The notes beneath the pieces are model-generated. The model was not told the origin of the DNA. It worked only from the letters and a program-made list of their open reading frames with translations, and did no database searches. A stretch of 54,639 bases of DNA from JBOFBH01 sp051657715 (GTDB lineage Bacteria > Actinomycetota > Actinomycetes > Actinomycetales > Angustibacteraceae). A program made the translations under genes and the position numbers. The stretch is from contig JBOFLF010000042.1 in assembly GCA_051657715.1 (NCBI GenBank), forward strand, positions 1 to 54,639, in the 5' to 3' direction. Below, in pieces: positions 35,554 to 43,933 of this stretch. Position 1 is the first letter of the stretch; each line of letters starts with the position of its first letter.

Positions 35554-36747
35554 GTGAGCAGCTCAGCGGAGCGACCGAGCACGACGCCGGGTAGCGGCAA
35601 TCGCAGTGGCCCGCCAGCAACCATCGCTGCCACGGCCCAGGTAGATGCCGATGTGAATAGCACGCCCCAGATGGATGCCGTGGACGACATCCAGGCCGGC
35701 ATCGGGCAGAACCGGAACCACATAGCCACTGACGCTGCGGTGCACGCAGCGATGCGCCAGGCGTTGCGGCTGGCGCGCCGGGGACCGGTCGGCCGCAATC
35801 CCCAGGTCGGGTGCGTCGTGTTGGACGTGGAGGGTCGCGTGCTCGGAACGGGCCATCACGCCGGCGCCGGCACCGCGCACGCGGAGGTGGTGGCGCTGGC
35901 AGCGGCCGGTCTCGCCGCTCGCGGCGGCACCGCGGTGGTCACGCTGGAACCGTGCTGCCACACCGGCCGGACTGGGCCGTGCACCGCGGCTCTGCTCGCC
36001 GCCGGCGTGGCCCGCGTCGTCTACGGCCGGCCTGACCGCACACCGCAGGCGCGGGGCGGGGCGCACCTACTGCGCGAGGCCGGGGTGGACGCACACCTCA
36101 TATCCGACCCGCGGTTGCGGCACGACGCCGACGAGCTGGTCCGCCACTGGCAGCAGGCCGAGGATCTCGGCCGTCCGATGGTGACCTGGAAGTTCGCGAC
36201 CTCCCTCGACGGGCGCAGCGCTGCCCGCGACGGCAGTAGCCGGTGGATCACCTCCGAGGCGGCCCGGCACGACGTGCACGACCTGCGGGCTGAGTGCGAC
36301 ACCATCCTGGTGGGCACCGGGACCGCGCTGGCCGACGACCCCCGGTTGTCCGTCCGGGACCGGGCCGGCATCGACCGCCCGTACCAACCGTGGCGCGTCG
36401 TGGTGGGCATGCGCTCGCTGCCCTCAGACCACCAGTTGGCCCGCAGCGGGGTGAGCCAGCTGCGAACCCACGACCCGGTCCAGGTGGTGAACACGGTGTG
36501 GGAGCGCGGCCACCGGCACGTCTGGCTGGAGGGCGGCCCGCGGCTCGCGGCGGCGTTCTGGCGAGCCGGCCTGGTGGACCGGGTGGTCGTGTACGTCGCC
36601 CCGGTCCTGCTCGGCGCCGGACCGAACGCGGTCGCGGACCTGGACATCGACACGATCACCGACGCGGCGAGGCTCACCGTGGTGGACGCCCGTCGGGTCG
36701 GGGCCGACGTCCGACTGATCCTCGAACCGGAGCGGGAGGCGCACTGA
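35554..36747 (+). CDS. ribD: Riboflavin biosynthesis deaminase/reductase RibD
   Basis: RibD deaminates and then reduces the pyrimidine intermediate in riboflavin synthesis. The deaminase domain has the zinc ligands in TAHAEVVAL and PCCHTGRTGPC. The reductase domain shows TWKFATSLDGRSAARDGSSRWITS and DTILVGTGTALADDP, then VWLEGGPRLAAAFW. The GTG at 35554 is preferred to one four codons upstream because GGAGG lies 5 nt before it; this gives 397 residues. The first 55 residues are non-conserved and probably disordered. The stop overlaps the ribE ATG. Confidence 0.95.
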   Translation: MSSSAERPSTTPGSGNRSGPPATIAATAQVDADVNSTPQMDAVDDIQAGIGQNRNHIATDAAVHAAMRQALRLARRGPVGRNPQVGCVVLDVEGRVLGTGHHAGAGTAHAEVVALAAAGLAARGGTAVVTLEPCCHTGRTGPCTAALLAAGVARVVYGRPDRTPQARGGAHLLREAGVDAHLISDPRLRHDADELVRHWQQAEDLGRPMVTWKFATSLDGRSAARDGSSRWITSEAARHDVHDLRAECDTILVGTGTALADDPRLSVRDRAGIDRPYQPWRVVVGMRSLPSDHQLARSGVSQLRTHDPVQVVNTVWERGHRHVWLEGGPRLAAAFWRAGLVDRVVVYVAPVLLGAGPNAVADLDIDTITDAARLTVVDARRVGADVRLILEPEREAH

Positions 36748-37469
36748 TGTTCACCGGGATCGTCGAGGAGCTGGGCGAGGTGCTGGCCATCGAGCTGTCG
36801 CCTGGCTCAGCCCGGCTGACCGTGCGAGGCGCGGTGGTCACCGCCGACGCCCGGCACGGGGCCAGCATCGCCGTGGACGGGGTCTGCCTGACCGTCGCCG
36901 AACACCGCGGTGACACCTTCCGGGCCGACGTCATGGCAGAGACCTTGCGGCGCAGCACGTTGGGGGGGCGGCAGCCGGGCGACCGGGTCAACCTCGAACG
37001 CGCGATGCCGGCGGACGGCCGCTTCGGGGGACACGTCGTCCAGGGTCATGTCGACGGCATCGGCCAGCTGGCGGCACGCGAGCCCGGGCCGCGCTGGCAG
37101 ATTCTGACCATCGCCGCTCCGGCGCCGTTGCTGCGGTACGTGGTGGTCAAAGGGTCCGTCACGGTGGACGGCGTGTCCCTCACGGTGTCGGACGTGGACG
37201 ACGAGTCGGGCACCTTCGCGGTGTCGTTGATCCCGACGACGCTGCGGCTGACCACGTTGGGCACCCGACGGATCGGCGAGCAGGTGAATCTCGAGATTGA
37301 CATCCTCGCCAAGTACATCGAGCGGATGCTGCGGCCACCCGCGACGGCGCCGGGCGCCACGACATCGGACATGGCGCCGGGCGCCACGACATCACCGGAC
37401 GCCGCAGCGACCTTGCCGGCACCGGCACCGGCATGGACCGGCACTCAGGAGGACTCGTGGACGAGGTGA
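36747..37469 (+). CDS. ribE: Riboflavin synthase alpha chain
   Basis: Riboflavin synthase dismutates two 6,7-dimethyl-8-ribityllumazine molecules to riboflavin. The two lumazine-binding repeats are clear: MFTGIVEELGEV with IAVDGVCLTV and NLERAM, then GHVVQGHVDGIG with VTVDGVSLTV and NLEIDILAKYIERM. The C-terminus is extended by about 40 Ala/Pro/Thr-rich residues, partly from a duplicated block (a 21-nt word repeated with a 27-nt period, 37346-37393). It has 240 residues. The end overlaps the ribBA start by 13 nt. Confidence 0.96.
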   Translation: MFTGIVEELGEVLAIELSPGSARLTVRGAVVTADARHGASIAVDGVCLTVAEHRGDTFRADVMAETLRRSTLGGRQPGDRVNLERAMPADGRFGGHVVQGHVDGIGQLAAREPGPRWQILTIAAPAPLLRYVVVKGSVTVDGVSLTVSDVDDESGTFAVSLIPTTLRLTTLGTRRIGEQVNLEIDILAKYIERMLRPPATAPGATTSDMAPGATTSPDAAATLPAPAPAWTGTQEDSWTR

Positions 37470-39070
37470 GCCGCGACGATCGGCTCGGTGCGGCGCCCCG
37501 GTCGGCTCACGGCCCCGCCACCGGGATCGGACCGTTCCACCAGCTGGGAACCATCCCTCGAGCCTTGGCTCAGCTGCGCGCTGGGCGACCGGTGCTGGTG
37601 GTGGACGACGCCCAGCGGGAGAACGAGGGCGACATCGTGCTGGCTGCCCAGCACGCCAGCGCGCAATGGGTGGCCTGGACCGTCCGGTACAGCTCCGGCC
37701 TGTTGTGCGCTCCGATGCCGGCGGAGATCGCCGACCGGTTGGCGCTGCCGGTGATGGTGGCCCGCAACGAGGATCCGCGCGGCACGGCGTACACCGTGAC
37801 CGTCGACGCGCGGCATGGGGTAAGCACCGGGATCAGCGCCGCCGATCGGGCGTGGACCGCACGGGTGTTGGCCGATCCAGGCACCGGTGCCGCCGAGCTG
37901 GTGCGCCCCGGGCACGTACTTCCGCTGCGTGCGAGCGCCGGCGGGGTGCTGGAGCGGCCAGGTCACACCGAAGCCGCGGTCGACCTCTGCCGGCTGGCCG
38001 GCCTGCAGCCGGTGGCGCTCATCGCTGAAGCGGTGCTCGACGACGGTCGGATGATGCGGCTGTCGGACGTGTTGGAGCTGGGGGAGCGGTACCAGATGGT
38101 CACGGTCACCATCGCCGACCTGGCCGCCTGGCGGCGACACCACGACAACCACCCCAGCACCGACCACCCCAGCACCGACCAGCCCAGCACCGACCAGCCC
38201 AGCACCGATCAGCCCAGCCCAGCCCAGCACCGACCGACCCAGCCCGGCACCGGCCGGCCCCCCGATGGCGCAGCTCGTTTTGGGGTGCCCGGTTTGGTTG
38301 AGGGAGACGAGGTCGGCGGCGGCGAGACCAGTGCTACAGGCGAGAGCCGCCGTGGCCGGTCGGCTCGGGTGGTCCGGGTGGCTACCGCGGCACTGTCGAC
38401 CCGGTATGGCACCTTCACCGCGCACGGCTATCGCGACGAGCTGACCGGCGCGGAGCACCTGGCGCTGGTGTCGGGTGACCCGAGGGCCGGGGGCAGCGTG
38501 GTCCGGGTGCACTCCGAGTGCCTCACCGGCGATGCATTCGGCTCCCTGCGGTGCGACTGCGGCCCGCAGCTCACCACTGCGATGGCCCAGATCGCCCAGC
38601 GGGGCGGGGTGGTGGTGTACCTGCAAGGCCACGAGGGGCGCGGGCTCGGCCTGCTCGGCAAATTGGCCGCTTACGCGCTGCAGGACCAGGGCCACGACAC
38701 GGTCGACGCGAACGTCCGCCTCGGGTACCCCGCGGACGCCCGCGAGTACGGTGCCGCCGCCGCGGTGCTGCGCGACCTGGGGATCGACTCGGTGCGGCTG
38801 CTCACCAACAACCCGGCGAAGGTCGCGGGGTTGGCCGCGCATGGCGTCCAGGTGGTGGAGCGGTTCGACCTGCTCGCCGGACGCTCGGCGCAGAACGTCA
38901 CCTACCTCGCGACGAAGCGCGACCGGATGGGGCACACGCTGCCAGCCGACTCGATGGTGCACCCCGAGGTCTCCGGCGGTGAGCACCGACCAGGTGCTCG
39001 GGACACCGGGAGCGGGTACCGGGATGACACCGACGAATTTCTGCGGCACCTGCCGCCTGTGGCAGACTGA
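37457..39070 (+). CDS. ribBA: Bifunctional DHBP synthase / GTP cyclohydrolase II
   Basis: RibBA supplies both precursors of riboflavin: 3,4-dihydroxy-2-butanone 4-phosphate and the GTP-derived pyrimidine. The N-terminal RibB domain has VDDAQRENEGDIVLAAQ, DARHGVSTGISAADR and RPGHVLPLRA. The C-terminal RibA domain has the zinc cysteines in HSECLTGDAFGSLRCDCGPQ, GHEGRGLGLLGKL and LLTNNPAKV. Between them is an expanded linker of about 90 residues with four PSTDQ-type repeats. The GTG has AGGAGGA close upstream, giving 537 residues. ribH, which usually follows, is absent; rplS comes next after 122 nt in which I see no gene. Confidence 0.96.
   Translation: MDEVSRDDRLGAAPRSAHGPATGIGPFHQLGTIPRALAQLRAGRPVLVVDDAQRENEGDIVLAAQHASAQWVAWTVRYSSGLLCAPMPAEIADRLALPVMVARNEDPRGTAYTVTVDARHGVSTGISAADRAWTARVLADPGTGAAELVRPGHVLPLRASAGGVLERPGHTEAAVDLCRLAGLQPVALIAEAVLDDGRMMRLSDVLELGERYQMVTVTIADLAAWRRHHDNHPSTDHPSTDQPSTDQPSTDQPSPAQHRPTQPGTGRPPDGAARFGVPGLVEGDEVGGGETSATGESRRGRSARVVRVATAALSTRYGTFTAHGYRDELTGAEHLALVSGDPRAGGSVVRVHSECLTGDAFGSLRCDCGPQLTTAMAQIAQRGGVVVYLQGHEGRGLGLLGKLAAYALQDQGHDTVDANVRLGYPADAREYGAAAAVLRDLGIDSVRLLTNNPAKVAGLAAHGVQVVERFDLLAGRSAQNVTYLATKRDRMGHTLPADSMVHPEVSGGEHRPGARDTGSGYRDDTDEFLRHLPPVAD
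38152..38211. repeat. Four copies of an in-frame 15-nt repeat in ribBA
   Basis: The unit CCCCAGCACCGACCA (or GCCCAGCACCGACCA) is repeated four times and degrades into CAGCC triplets afterwards. It encodes PSTDH/PSTDQ in the linker between the RibB and RibA domains. Confidence 0.9.
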
Positions 39071-39192
39071 CAACTTGCGCCCGACGCCGGCCAGGTTCTC
39101 GCTACAGGGGGAATCAGTGGTGCACCGGGCGTCTCCGATGAGCCTCACCGACCGTGCGGGTGGCCTGTGGCACCTGCCAGGAAGAGACGCGC

Positions 39193-39555
39193 ATGCACAT
39201 TCTGGACTCTCTCGATTCGGCCAGCCTGCGAGAGGACGTCCCGGTCTTCTGGCCGGGGGACACGCTGAAGGTGCACGTGCGCGTCGTCGAAGGAAACCGG
39301 TCCCGGATCCAGATCTTCCAGGGCGCGGTGATCCGGCGTCAGGGTCACGGTGTCCGGGAGACCTTCACCGTCCGCAAGGTCAGCTTCGGGGTGGGGGTGG
39401 AGCGGACGTTCCCGGTACACTCGCCGGTGCTGGAGCAGATCGAGGTCGTGACCCGCGGCGACGTGCGTCGCGCCAAGCTCTACTACCTGCGTGACCTGCG
39501 CGGCAAGGCCGCCAAGATCCGCGAGAAGCGCGAGCCGTCAGCCGCCTCACGGTGA
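39193..39555 (+). CDS. rplS: 50S ribosomal protein L19
   Basis: L19 lies at the subunit interface of the 50S particle. The protein shows FWPGDTLKVHVRVVEGNRSRIQIFQGAVIRR, ETFTVRKVSFGVGVERTFPVHSP and RAKLYYLRDLRGKAAKIREKR, all diagnostic. The ATG opening MHILDSLD is preceded by AGGAAGAG and gives 120 residues. A start 13 codons upstream is rejected because L19 does not extend there. A GC-rich inverted repeat (CGGAC..CGCGC / GCGCG..TCCG, 39557-39583) follows the stop and may be a weak terminator. Confidence 0.97.
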   Translation: MHILDSLDSASLREDVPVFWPGDTLKVHVRVVEGNRSRIQIFQGAVIRRQGHGVRETFTVRKVSFGVGVERTFPVHSPVLEQIEVVTRGDVRRAKLYYLRDLRGKAAKIREKREPSAASR

Positions 39556-39599
39556 CCGGACGACGCGCCGCCGAGCGCGTCCGACCGGACGTCCCCGGC

Positions 39600-39605
39600 T
39601 AGGCT
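39600..39605 (+). promoter_or_regulatory. -10 box of leaderless lepB
   Basis: TAGGCT ends 7 nt before the ATG at 39613, so the transcript would start about one base before it. No Shine-Dalgarno is seen. Confidence 0.45.
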
Positions 39606-39612
39606 GACCTTG

Positions 39613-40356
39613 ATGGACACGACCTCGCCGGGCGCCGGTGCGTCCGCGACGTCCCCGCTGCCTGAGCCAATCGACGACCTCGCGCAACAGCCGAGCCCCG
39701 CGAAACCTCGGCGCGGTGGGTGGTGGCGGGACACCGTCGTCATGGTGGCCGTCGCCCTGGGTGTCACCCTGGTCGTGCGTGCTCTGGCATTCCAGCCGTT
39801 CGTCATCCCGTCGGGATCGATGGAGCCGACGTTGCAGGTCGGGGATCGGGTGCTGGTGTCCAAGCTGTCGTACCGGTTCGGCGACATCGAACGCGGCGAC
39901 ATCATCGTCTTCGACGGTCGCAACTCGTTCGTCAGCGGCGCCGAGGAGTCGCCTGCCGAGGGTCCGCTGGCTCGGGCTGCGCGAGCGGTCGGGTCCTTCA
40001 CCGGTGTCTCCTCTGCTGAGCGTGACTTCACCAAACGGGTGATCGGCCTGCCTGGGGACCGGGTGTCGTGCTGCGACTCGGCCGGTGGGGTCACCGTCAA
40101 CGGGCAGGCCGTGCCGGAGCCCTACCTGTACCCCGGGGACGTGCCCAGCGCCATGCCGTTTGACGTCGTGGTTCCCGAGGGCCGGTTGTGGGTCATGGGT
40201 GACCACCGCAGTAACTCCGCGGACTCTCGAGCGCATCTGGGCGACCCGGGCGGTGGCACGGTGCCGATGGACCGGGTGATCGGCAAGGTGGTTCTGCGGT
40301 TCTGGCCGTTGGACCGCGTCGACCAGGTCGCCGATGAGCAGCAAGGCGCATCGTGA
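39613..40356 (+). CDS. lepB: Signal peptidase I (first of two)
   Basis: Type I signal peptidase removes Sec and Tat signal peptides outside the membrane. One TM helix (about 38-57) is followed by the catalytic serine in IPSGSMEPTLQVGDRV. The general-base lysine is in FTKRVIGLPGD and box E is MGDHRSNSADSR. A cytoplasmic Pro/Ala-rich tail of 35 residues precedes the helix. The 247-residue protein also has a 30-residue insert before the lysine box. A TTG one codon upstream is a less likely start. Its stop overlaps the next lepB (GTGA). Confidence 0.95.
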   Translation: MDTTSPGAGASATSPLPEPIDDLAQQPSPAKPRRGGWWRDTVVMVAVALGVTLVVRALAFQPFVIPSGSMEPTLQVGDRVLVSKLSYRFGDIERGDIIVFDGRNSFVSGAEESPAEGPLARAARAVGSFTGVSSAERDFTKRVIGLPGDRVSCCDSAGGVTVNGQAVPEPYLYPGDVPSAMPFDVVVPEGRLWVMGDHRSNSADSRAHLGDPGGGTVPMDRVIGKVVLRFWPLDRVDQVADEQQGAS

Positions 40357-41270
40357 CGAGCGGCACGCAGCGCCAGCCTGATCCCCGGGAGCGCGGTTCT
40401 CTTGACCACGGGTTCTGGTCCCGATCGGCAGCCACCCCGCCAGGCGAGGGGGCAGATCCTGATCCCGTCGGTCCCGACATGGGTGGCGCGGTGAGCGGGG
40501 AGCCGTCCTCATCGCCGCCAGGTCGTGCCGCACCCGCTGGCCGCTCAGCCGGCCGTCGATCACGAGACGGTCGCACTGTTCGTCGTCGGTCACGGGGTCG
40601 GTCTGGTCCGCTGGCGATGCTGCGGGAGCTGGTGATCGTCGTGGTCATCGCCTTGGGTTTGTCCTTGCTGGTCAAGACGTTCTTGGTGCAGGCGTTCTAC
40701 ATCCCGTCCCCCTCGATGGAGGACTCGCTGTTGATCGGCGACCGGGTGGTGGTCTCCAAGCTCACCCCGGGTCCGCTGTCGCTACGCCGAGGCGACGTGG
40801 TGGTCTTCACTGATCCGGGCGGTTGGCTGAGCACCCCACCGCAGACCACACGCGACGGCGTGCTACAGCAAGGTTTGCGGTTCATCGGGCTGCTGCCCAA
40901 CGACTCGAGCGACCATCTGATCAAGCGGGTCATCGGGTTGCCCGGTGACCAGGTGCGCTGCTGCAGCAAGGACGGCCGGCTGCAGGTGAACGGCCAAGAC
41001 CTCGACGAGCCCTACGTGTACCCCGGTGATGATCCTTCCCAGAGTGAGTTCCAGATCACCGTGCCACCGGACCGGATCTGGGTCATGGGGGATCACCGAG
41101 GTGAGTCCGCGGACTCCCGTGCCAACGACGACGGGACGGGGCGTACCGGGTCGGTGCCGATCGGCCGCGTGACCGGGCGGGCGTTCGCGGTGGTCTGGCC
41201 GGTGACTCACGCCAGTTGGTTGTCGCGCCATGGCGATACCTTTCGCTCAGTCCCCGCTCCGCGGCGATAA
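40353..41270 (+). CDS. lepB: Signal peptidase I (second of two)
   Basis: This paralogue has the catalytic serine in YIPSPSMEDSLLIGDRV, lysine in LIKRVIGLPGDQV and box E MGDHRGESADSR. It differs from its neighbour by a long cytoplasmic tail (about 88 residues, Arg/Pro/Ser rich) before a single TM helix (about 92-112). An insert between the Ser and Lys boxes includes PPQTTRDGVLQQG. Tandem signal peptidases are common in actinobacteria and may divide substrates. It has 305 residues with a GTG overlapping the first lepB stop. Confidence 0.95.
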   Translation: MTSGTQRQPDPRERGSLDHGFWSRSAATPPGEGADPDPVGPDMGGAVSGEPSSSPPGRAAPAGRSAGRRSRDGRTVRRRSRGRSGPLAMLRELVIVVVIALGLSLLVKTFLVQAFYIPSPSMEDSLLIGDRVVVSKLTPGPLSLRRGDVVVFTDPGGWLSTPPQTTRDGVLQQGLRFIGLLPNDSSDHLIKRVIGLPGDQVRCCSKDGRLQVNGQDLDEPYVYPGDDPSQSEFQITVPPDRIWVMGDHRGESADSRANDDGTGRTGSVPIGRVTGRAFAVVWPVTHASWLSRHGDTFRSVPAPRR

Positions 41271-41280
41271 CCACACCGCG

Positions 41281-42225
41281 GTGACCCGAGCGATGACATC
41301 AACAGCGAGATTCCCAGTGATGACCCCAACGGCGATGACCCCAACGGCGATAACTACGACGGCGATAACTACGACGGTGACGACCAGGCCGGCGAAGGCT
41401 CCTAGCACGGCGAAGGCTCCCAGCCTGCGGGTCGAGCGAGCACTGCTGCGCGAGGGCCACCGGTGGCTTGCTGCCATGGACGAGGTGGGTCGCGGCGCCT
41501 TGGCTGGGCCAGCCACCGTAGGGGTGGTGCTGGTCGATCTGAGCGTGCGAACCGCGCCCTCCGGCGTCCGGGACTCGAAGCTGCTGCTGCCCGCGGCGCG
41601 TCAGGCGTTGGCTCCTCGGATCCGGCGGTGGGCTCCGGCCAGCGCGGTTGGTCATGCCGCTGCGGGTGAAGTCGACAGTGTGGGCATCCTGGGAGCCCTG
41701 CGCCGGGCAGCTCGACGAGCGCTGGCGGCTCTGCCGGTGTCCCCGGACTTGGTGCTGCTGGACGGCAATCACGACTGGCTCACCGAGCCTGAGGGAGCCT
41801 GGGGTCCCGCGTTGCCTGGCCTGTCTGATCCGTCAAGCCTGGCTGATCCGTCGGGCCTGGCTGATCCGTCGAACGGCGCAGCCCCGCCGGTGCGCACGAT
41901 GATCAAGGCCGATCTGCGGTGCTCCTCGGTCGCAGCGGCGAGCGTGCTGGCCAAGGTGGAACGCGACGCCCTGATGGAGCAGCTCCACCAGCAGTATCCC
42001 GAGTATGGCTGGGCGGGGAACAAGGGCTACGCCGCCCCGGACCACCTGGACGCGTTAGGGCGGCTTGGTCCGTGTGCCCAGCACCGCCGGTCCTGGCGAT
42101 TGCCTGGTTGCGGAGTCAGCCAGGTGGCTGCCCGCGTGCAGGCCACGGCTGCGGGGTTCGCCCTGTTCGACCCGGGCGGTGGCCCCCCAGGTGGCATCAA
42201 CGTCGGAGCACGGGAGGTGAGCTGA
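41281..42225 (+). CDS. rnhB: Ribonuclease HII with repeat-rich N-terminus
   Basis: RNase HII cuts RNA in RNA-DNA hybrids at single ribonucleotides. The active-site carboxylates lie in MDEVGRGALAGP (Asp, Glu), LLDGNHDW (Asp) and IKADLRCSSVAAASVLAKVERD (Asp). YPEYGWAGNKGYAAPDH is the C-terminal signature. The start is uncertain: an ATG at 41230 would overlap lepB by 41 nt, so the first in-frame GTG after the lepB stop is used. The first 45-50 residues are Thr/Ala/Pro rich and arise from a 15-nt tandem repeat. A second 18-nt repeat inserts DPSSLADPSGLADPSN between the third and fourth carboxylates. Confidence 0.93.
   Translation: MTRAMTSTARFPVMTPTAMTPTAITTTAITTTVTTRPAKAPSTAKAPSLRVERALLREGHRWLAAMDEVGRGALAGPATVGVVLVDLSVRTAPSGVRDSKLLLPAARQALAPRIRRWAPASAVGHAAAGEVDSVGILGALRRAARRALAALPVSPDLVLLDGNHDWLTEPEGAWGPALPGLSDPSSLADPSGLADPSNGAAPPVRTMIKADLRCSSVAAASVLAKVERDALMEQLHQQYPEYGWAGNKGYAAPDHLDALGRLGPCAQHRRSWRLPGCGVSQVAARVQATAAGFALFDPGGGPPGGINVGAREVS
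41319..41393. repeat. 15-nt tandem repeat in the 5' part of rnhB
   Basis: GATGACCCCAACGGC occurs twice, then GATAACTACGACGGC and a near copy, then a degenerate fifth unit. All are in register with the reading frame and encode a Thr/Ala-rich tail. Confidence 0.85.
41820..41873. repeat. Three copies of an in-frame 18-nt repeat inside rnhB
   Basis: The unit CCTGGCTGATCCGTCGGG occurs three times with few changes. It encodes L-S/A-DPS in a loop of the catalytic domain of RNase HII. Confidence 0.85.
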
Positions 42226-42548
42226 TGAGCGCCGAGGATCTGGAGAACTACGAGACCGAGATGGAGCTGTCGCTGTACCGCGAGTACCGCGACGTGGTCG
42301 GTCTGTTCTCGTACGTCGTCGAGACCGAGCGACGGTTCTACCTGGCGAACACGGTTGACGTCCAGGTTCGCGGGGAGGGCGGGGAGTCATACTTCGAGGT
42401 CACGATGTCCGACGCCTGGGTGTGGGACGTCTACCGCCCGGCCCGGTTCGTCACGAGCGTGCAGGTGCTGACGTTCAAGGACGTGAACGTCGAGCGGCTG
42501 GACCGGTCCGAGCTGGAAGTGCCGAAGAGCGCCAAGTTCGACGACTGA
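42225..42548 (+). CDS. DUF2469 family protein
   Basis: This small acidic protein (107 residues) begins MSAEDLENYETEMELSLYREYRDVVGLFSYVVETERRFYLAN and ends with LDRSELEVPKSAKFDD-like residues, the pattern of the actinobacterial DUF2469 family (Rv2901c type). Members nearly always follow rnhB. No function is established. The ATG overlaps the rnhB stop by one base and has GGGAGG upstream. Confidence 0.93.
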   Translation: MSAEDLENYETEMELSLYREYRDVVGLFSYVVETERRFYLANTVDVQVRGEGGESYFEVTMSDAWVWDVYRPARFVTSVQVLTFKDVNVERLDRSELEVPKSAKFDD

Positions 42549-42606
42549 GGCCCCGCCAGGGGTGTTTCGCGGCAGACGTGGACGGGTCGGTGTCGGACCG
42601 GCCTGG

Positions 42607-42612
42607 GACACT
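42607..42612 (+). promoter_or_regulatory. Possible -10 box of leaderless dusB
   Basis: GACACT ends 6 nt before the ATG at 42619, placing the expected transcription start on the start codon. It matches only the A and final T of TAnnnT. Confidence 0.25.
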
Positions 42613-42618
42613 CTGGTC

Positions 42619-43929
42619 ATGCCCGCTCCTGTGTCCATCGCCCCTGGAGACACCACTGCGGTTCCTGGCACTACGGTTCCTGGCACTGCGGTGTTGTCGG
42701 CATCAGAAGCCGCGACCGCATCCCTCGGGCCAGCCTCGGGTCTGCGGATCGGACCGCATCGGATCGGGACGCCGGTGGTGCTGGCTCCGATGGCCGGTAT
42801 CACCAACGCGGCCTTCCGCCAGCTGTGTCGCGAGCTGGCCGCGCAGGAGCTGCGTCGGGCCGGTTTGTCGGGCGTCCACCCCGGGTTGTTCGTCAGCGAG
42901 ATGGTGACTTCCCGCGCGCTGGTGGAGCGGTCGCCGACCTCGCTGCGGTTGATCGAGTCCGCGCCGGGGGAGCGGCCGCGCAGCGTGCAGCTCTACGGTG
43001 TAGACCCGGCGACCGTCGCGTCAGCGGTCCGGTTCCTCGTGGGGGAGGACCGCGCCGATCACGTCGACCTGAACTTCGGCTGTCCGGTGCCGAAGGTGAC
43101 CAGGCGCGGCGGGGGCGCCGCGCTGCCGTGGAAGCGAGAGCTGTTCCGCGGTGTGGTCCGAGCGGCGGTGCGCGCGGCGGCTCCGGCAGGCGTTCCGGTG
43201 ACGGTCAAGATGCGGATCGGCATCGACGAGGCGCACCACACCTACCTCGAGGCAGGGCGGATCGCTGAGGACGAGGGGGTCGCCGCGGTGGCGTTGCACG
43301 CCCGCACCGCGGCCCAGCACTACTCCGGTGCGGCCGACTGGGGGGCGATCGCTGCGCTCAAGGCCACGGTCCGCAGCATCCCGGTACTCGGCAACGGCGA
43401 CGTGTGGAGCGCTCAGGACGCCTTGGCCCTCGTGCGGCGCACGGGTTGCGATGGCGTGGTCGTCGGTCGTGGCTGTCTTGGCCGTCCGTGGCTGTTCGCG
43501 GATCTGGCGGCTGCCTTCGCCGATCACACCGTTCGGGTGCGTCCGAGTCTCGGCTCAGTAGCGACCACCCTGCGGCGGCACGTGGAGCTGTTGCGGGACC
43601 ACTACGCCGGGCACGTGCCCGATCCAGAGGCAGCGGCCTGCCGGGACATCCGCAAGCACATCGCGTGGTATCTCAAGGGTTTCGCTGTCGGGCATCAGGC
43701 GCGGGCCGGGCTCGCCTCGGTGCAGAGCCTGACGGGGTTGGACGACATGTTGACCGGGCTCGACCTCGCTCAGCCGTGGCCCGGTGCCGCGGCTGAGGGG
43801 CAGCGCGGGCGAGCTGGTACGCCGCAACGGCGGGTGGCGTTGCCGGAGGGGTGGCTGGACTCGCGGGAGCTGAGCGGTGCGGCGGCGGACGCAGTCCGGG
43901 CGGCTGAGGTCTCGGTCAGCGGCGGGTGA
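42619..43929 (+). CDS. dusB: tRNA-dihydrouridine synthase
   Basis: Dus enzymes reduce uridines in the tRNA D-loop with FMN and NADPH. The barrel shows VVLAPMAGITNAAFRQLC, VSEMVTSRAL, QLYGVDP, then the catalytic cysteine in LNFGCPVPKVTRRGGGAAL. VKMRIGID, ALHARTAAQHYSG, GNGDVWS and DGVVVGRGCLGRPWLF complete the FMN site. The ATG gives 436 residues. The first 40 contain a 15-nt duplication (42661-42690) encoding VPGTT/VPGTA. The C-terminal 60 residues are Ala/Arg rich. dgt follows 4 nt after the stop. Confidence 0.94.
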   Translation: MPAPVSIAPGDTTAVPGTTVPGTAVLSASEAATASLGPASGLRIGPHRIGTPVVLAPMAGITNAAFRQLCRELAAQELRRAGLSGVHPGLFVSEMVTSRALVERSPTSLRLIESAPGERPRSVQLYGVDPATVASAVRFLVGEDRADHVDLNFGCPVPKVTRRGGGAALPWKRELFRGVVRAAVRAAAPAGVPVTVKMRIGIDEAHHTYLEAGRIAEDEGVAAVALHARTAAQHYSGAADWGAIAALKATVRSIPVLGNGDVWSAQDALALVRRTGCDGVVVGRGCLGRPWLFADLAAAFADHTVRVRPSLGSVATTLRRHVELLRDHYAGHVPDPEAAACRDIRKHIAWYLKGFAVGHQARAGLASVQSLTGLDDMLTGLDLAQPWPGAAAEGQRGRAGTPQRRVALPEGWLDSRELSGAAADAVRAAEVSVSGG

Positions 43930-43933
43930 GCAG

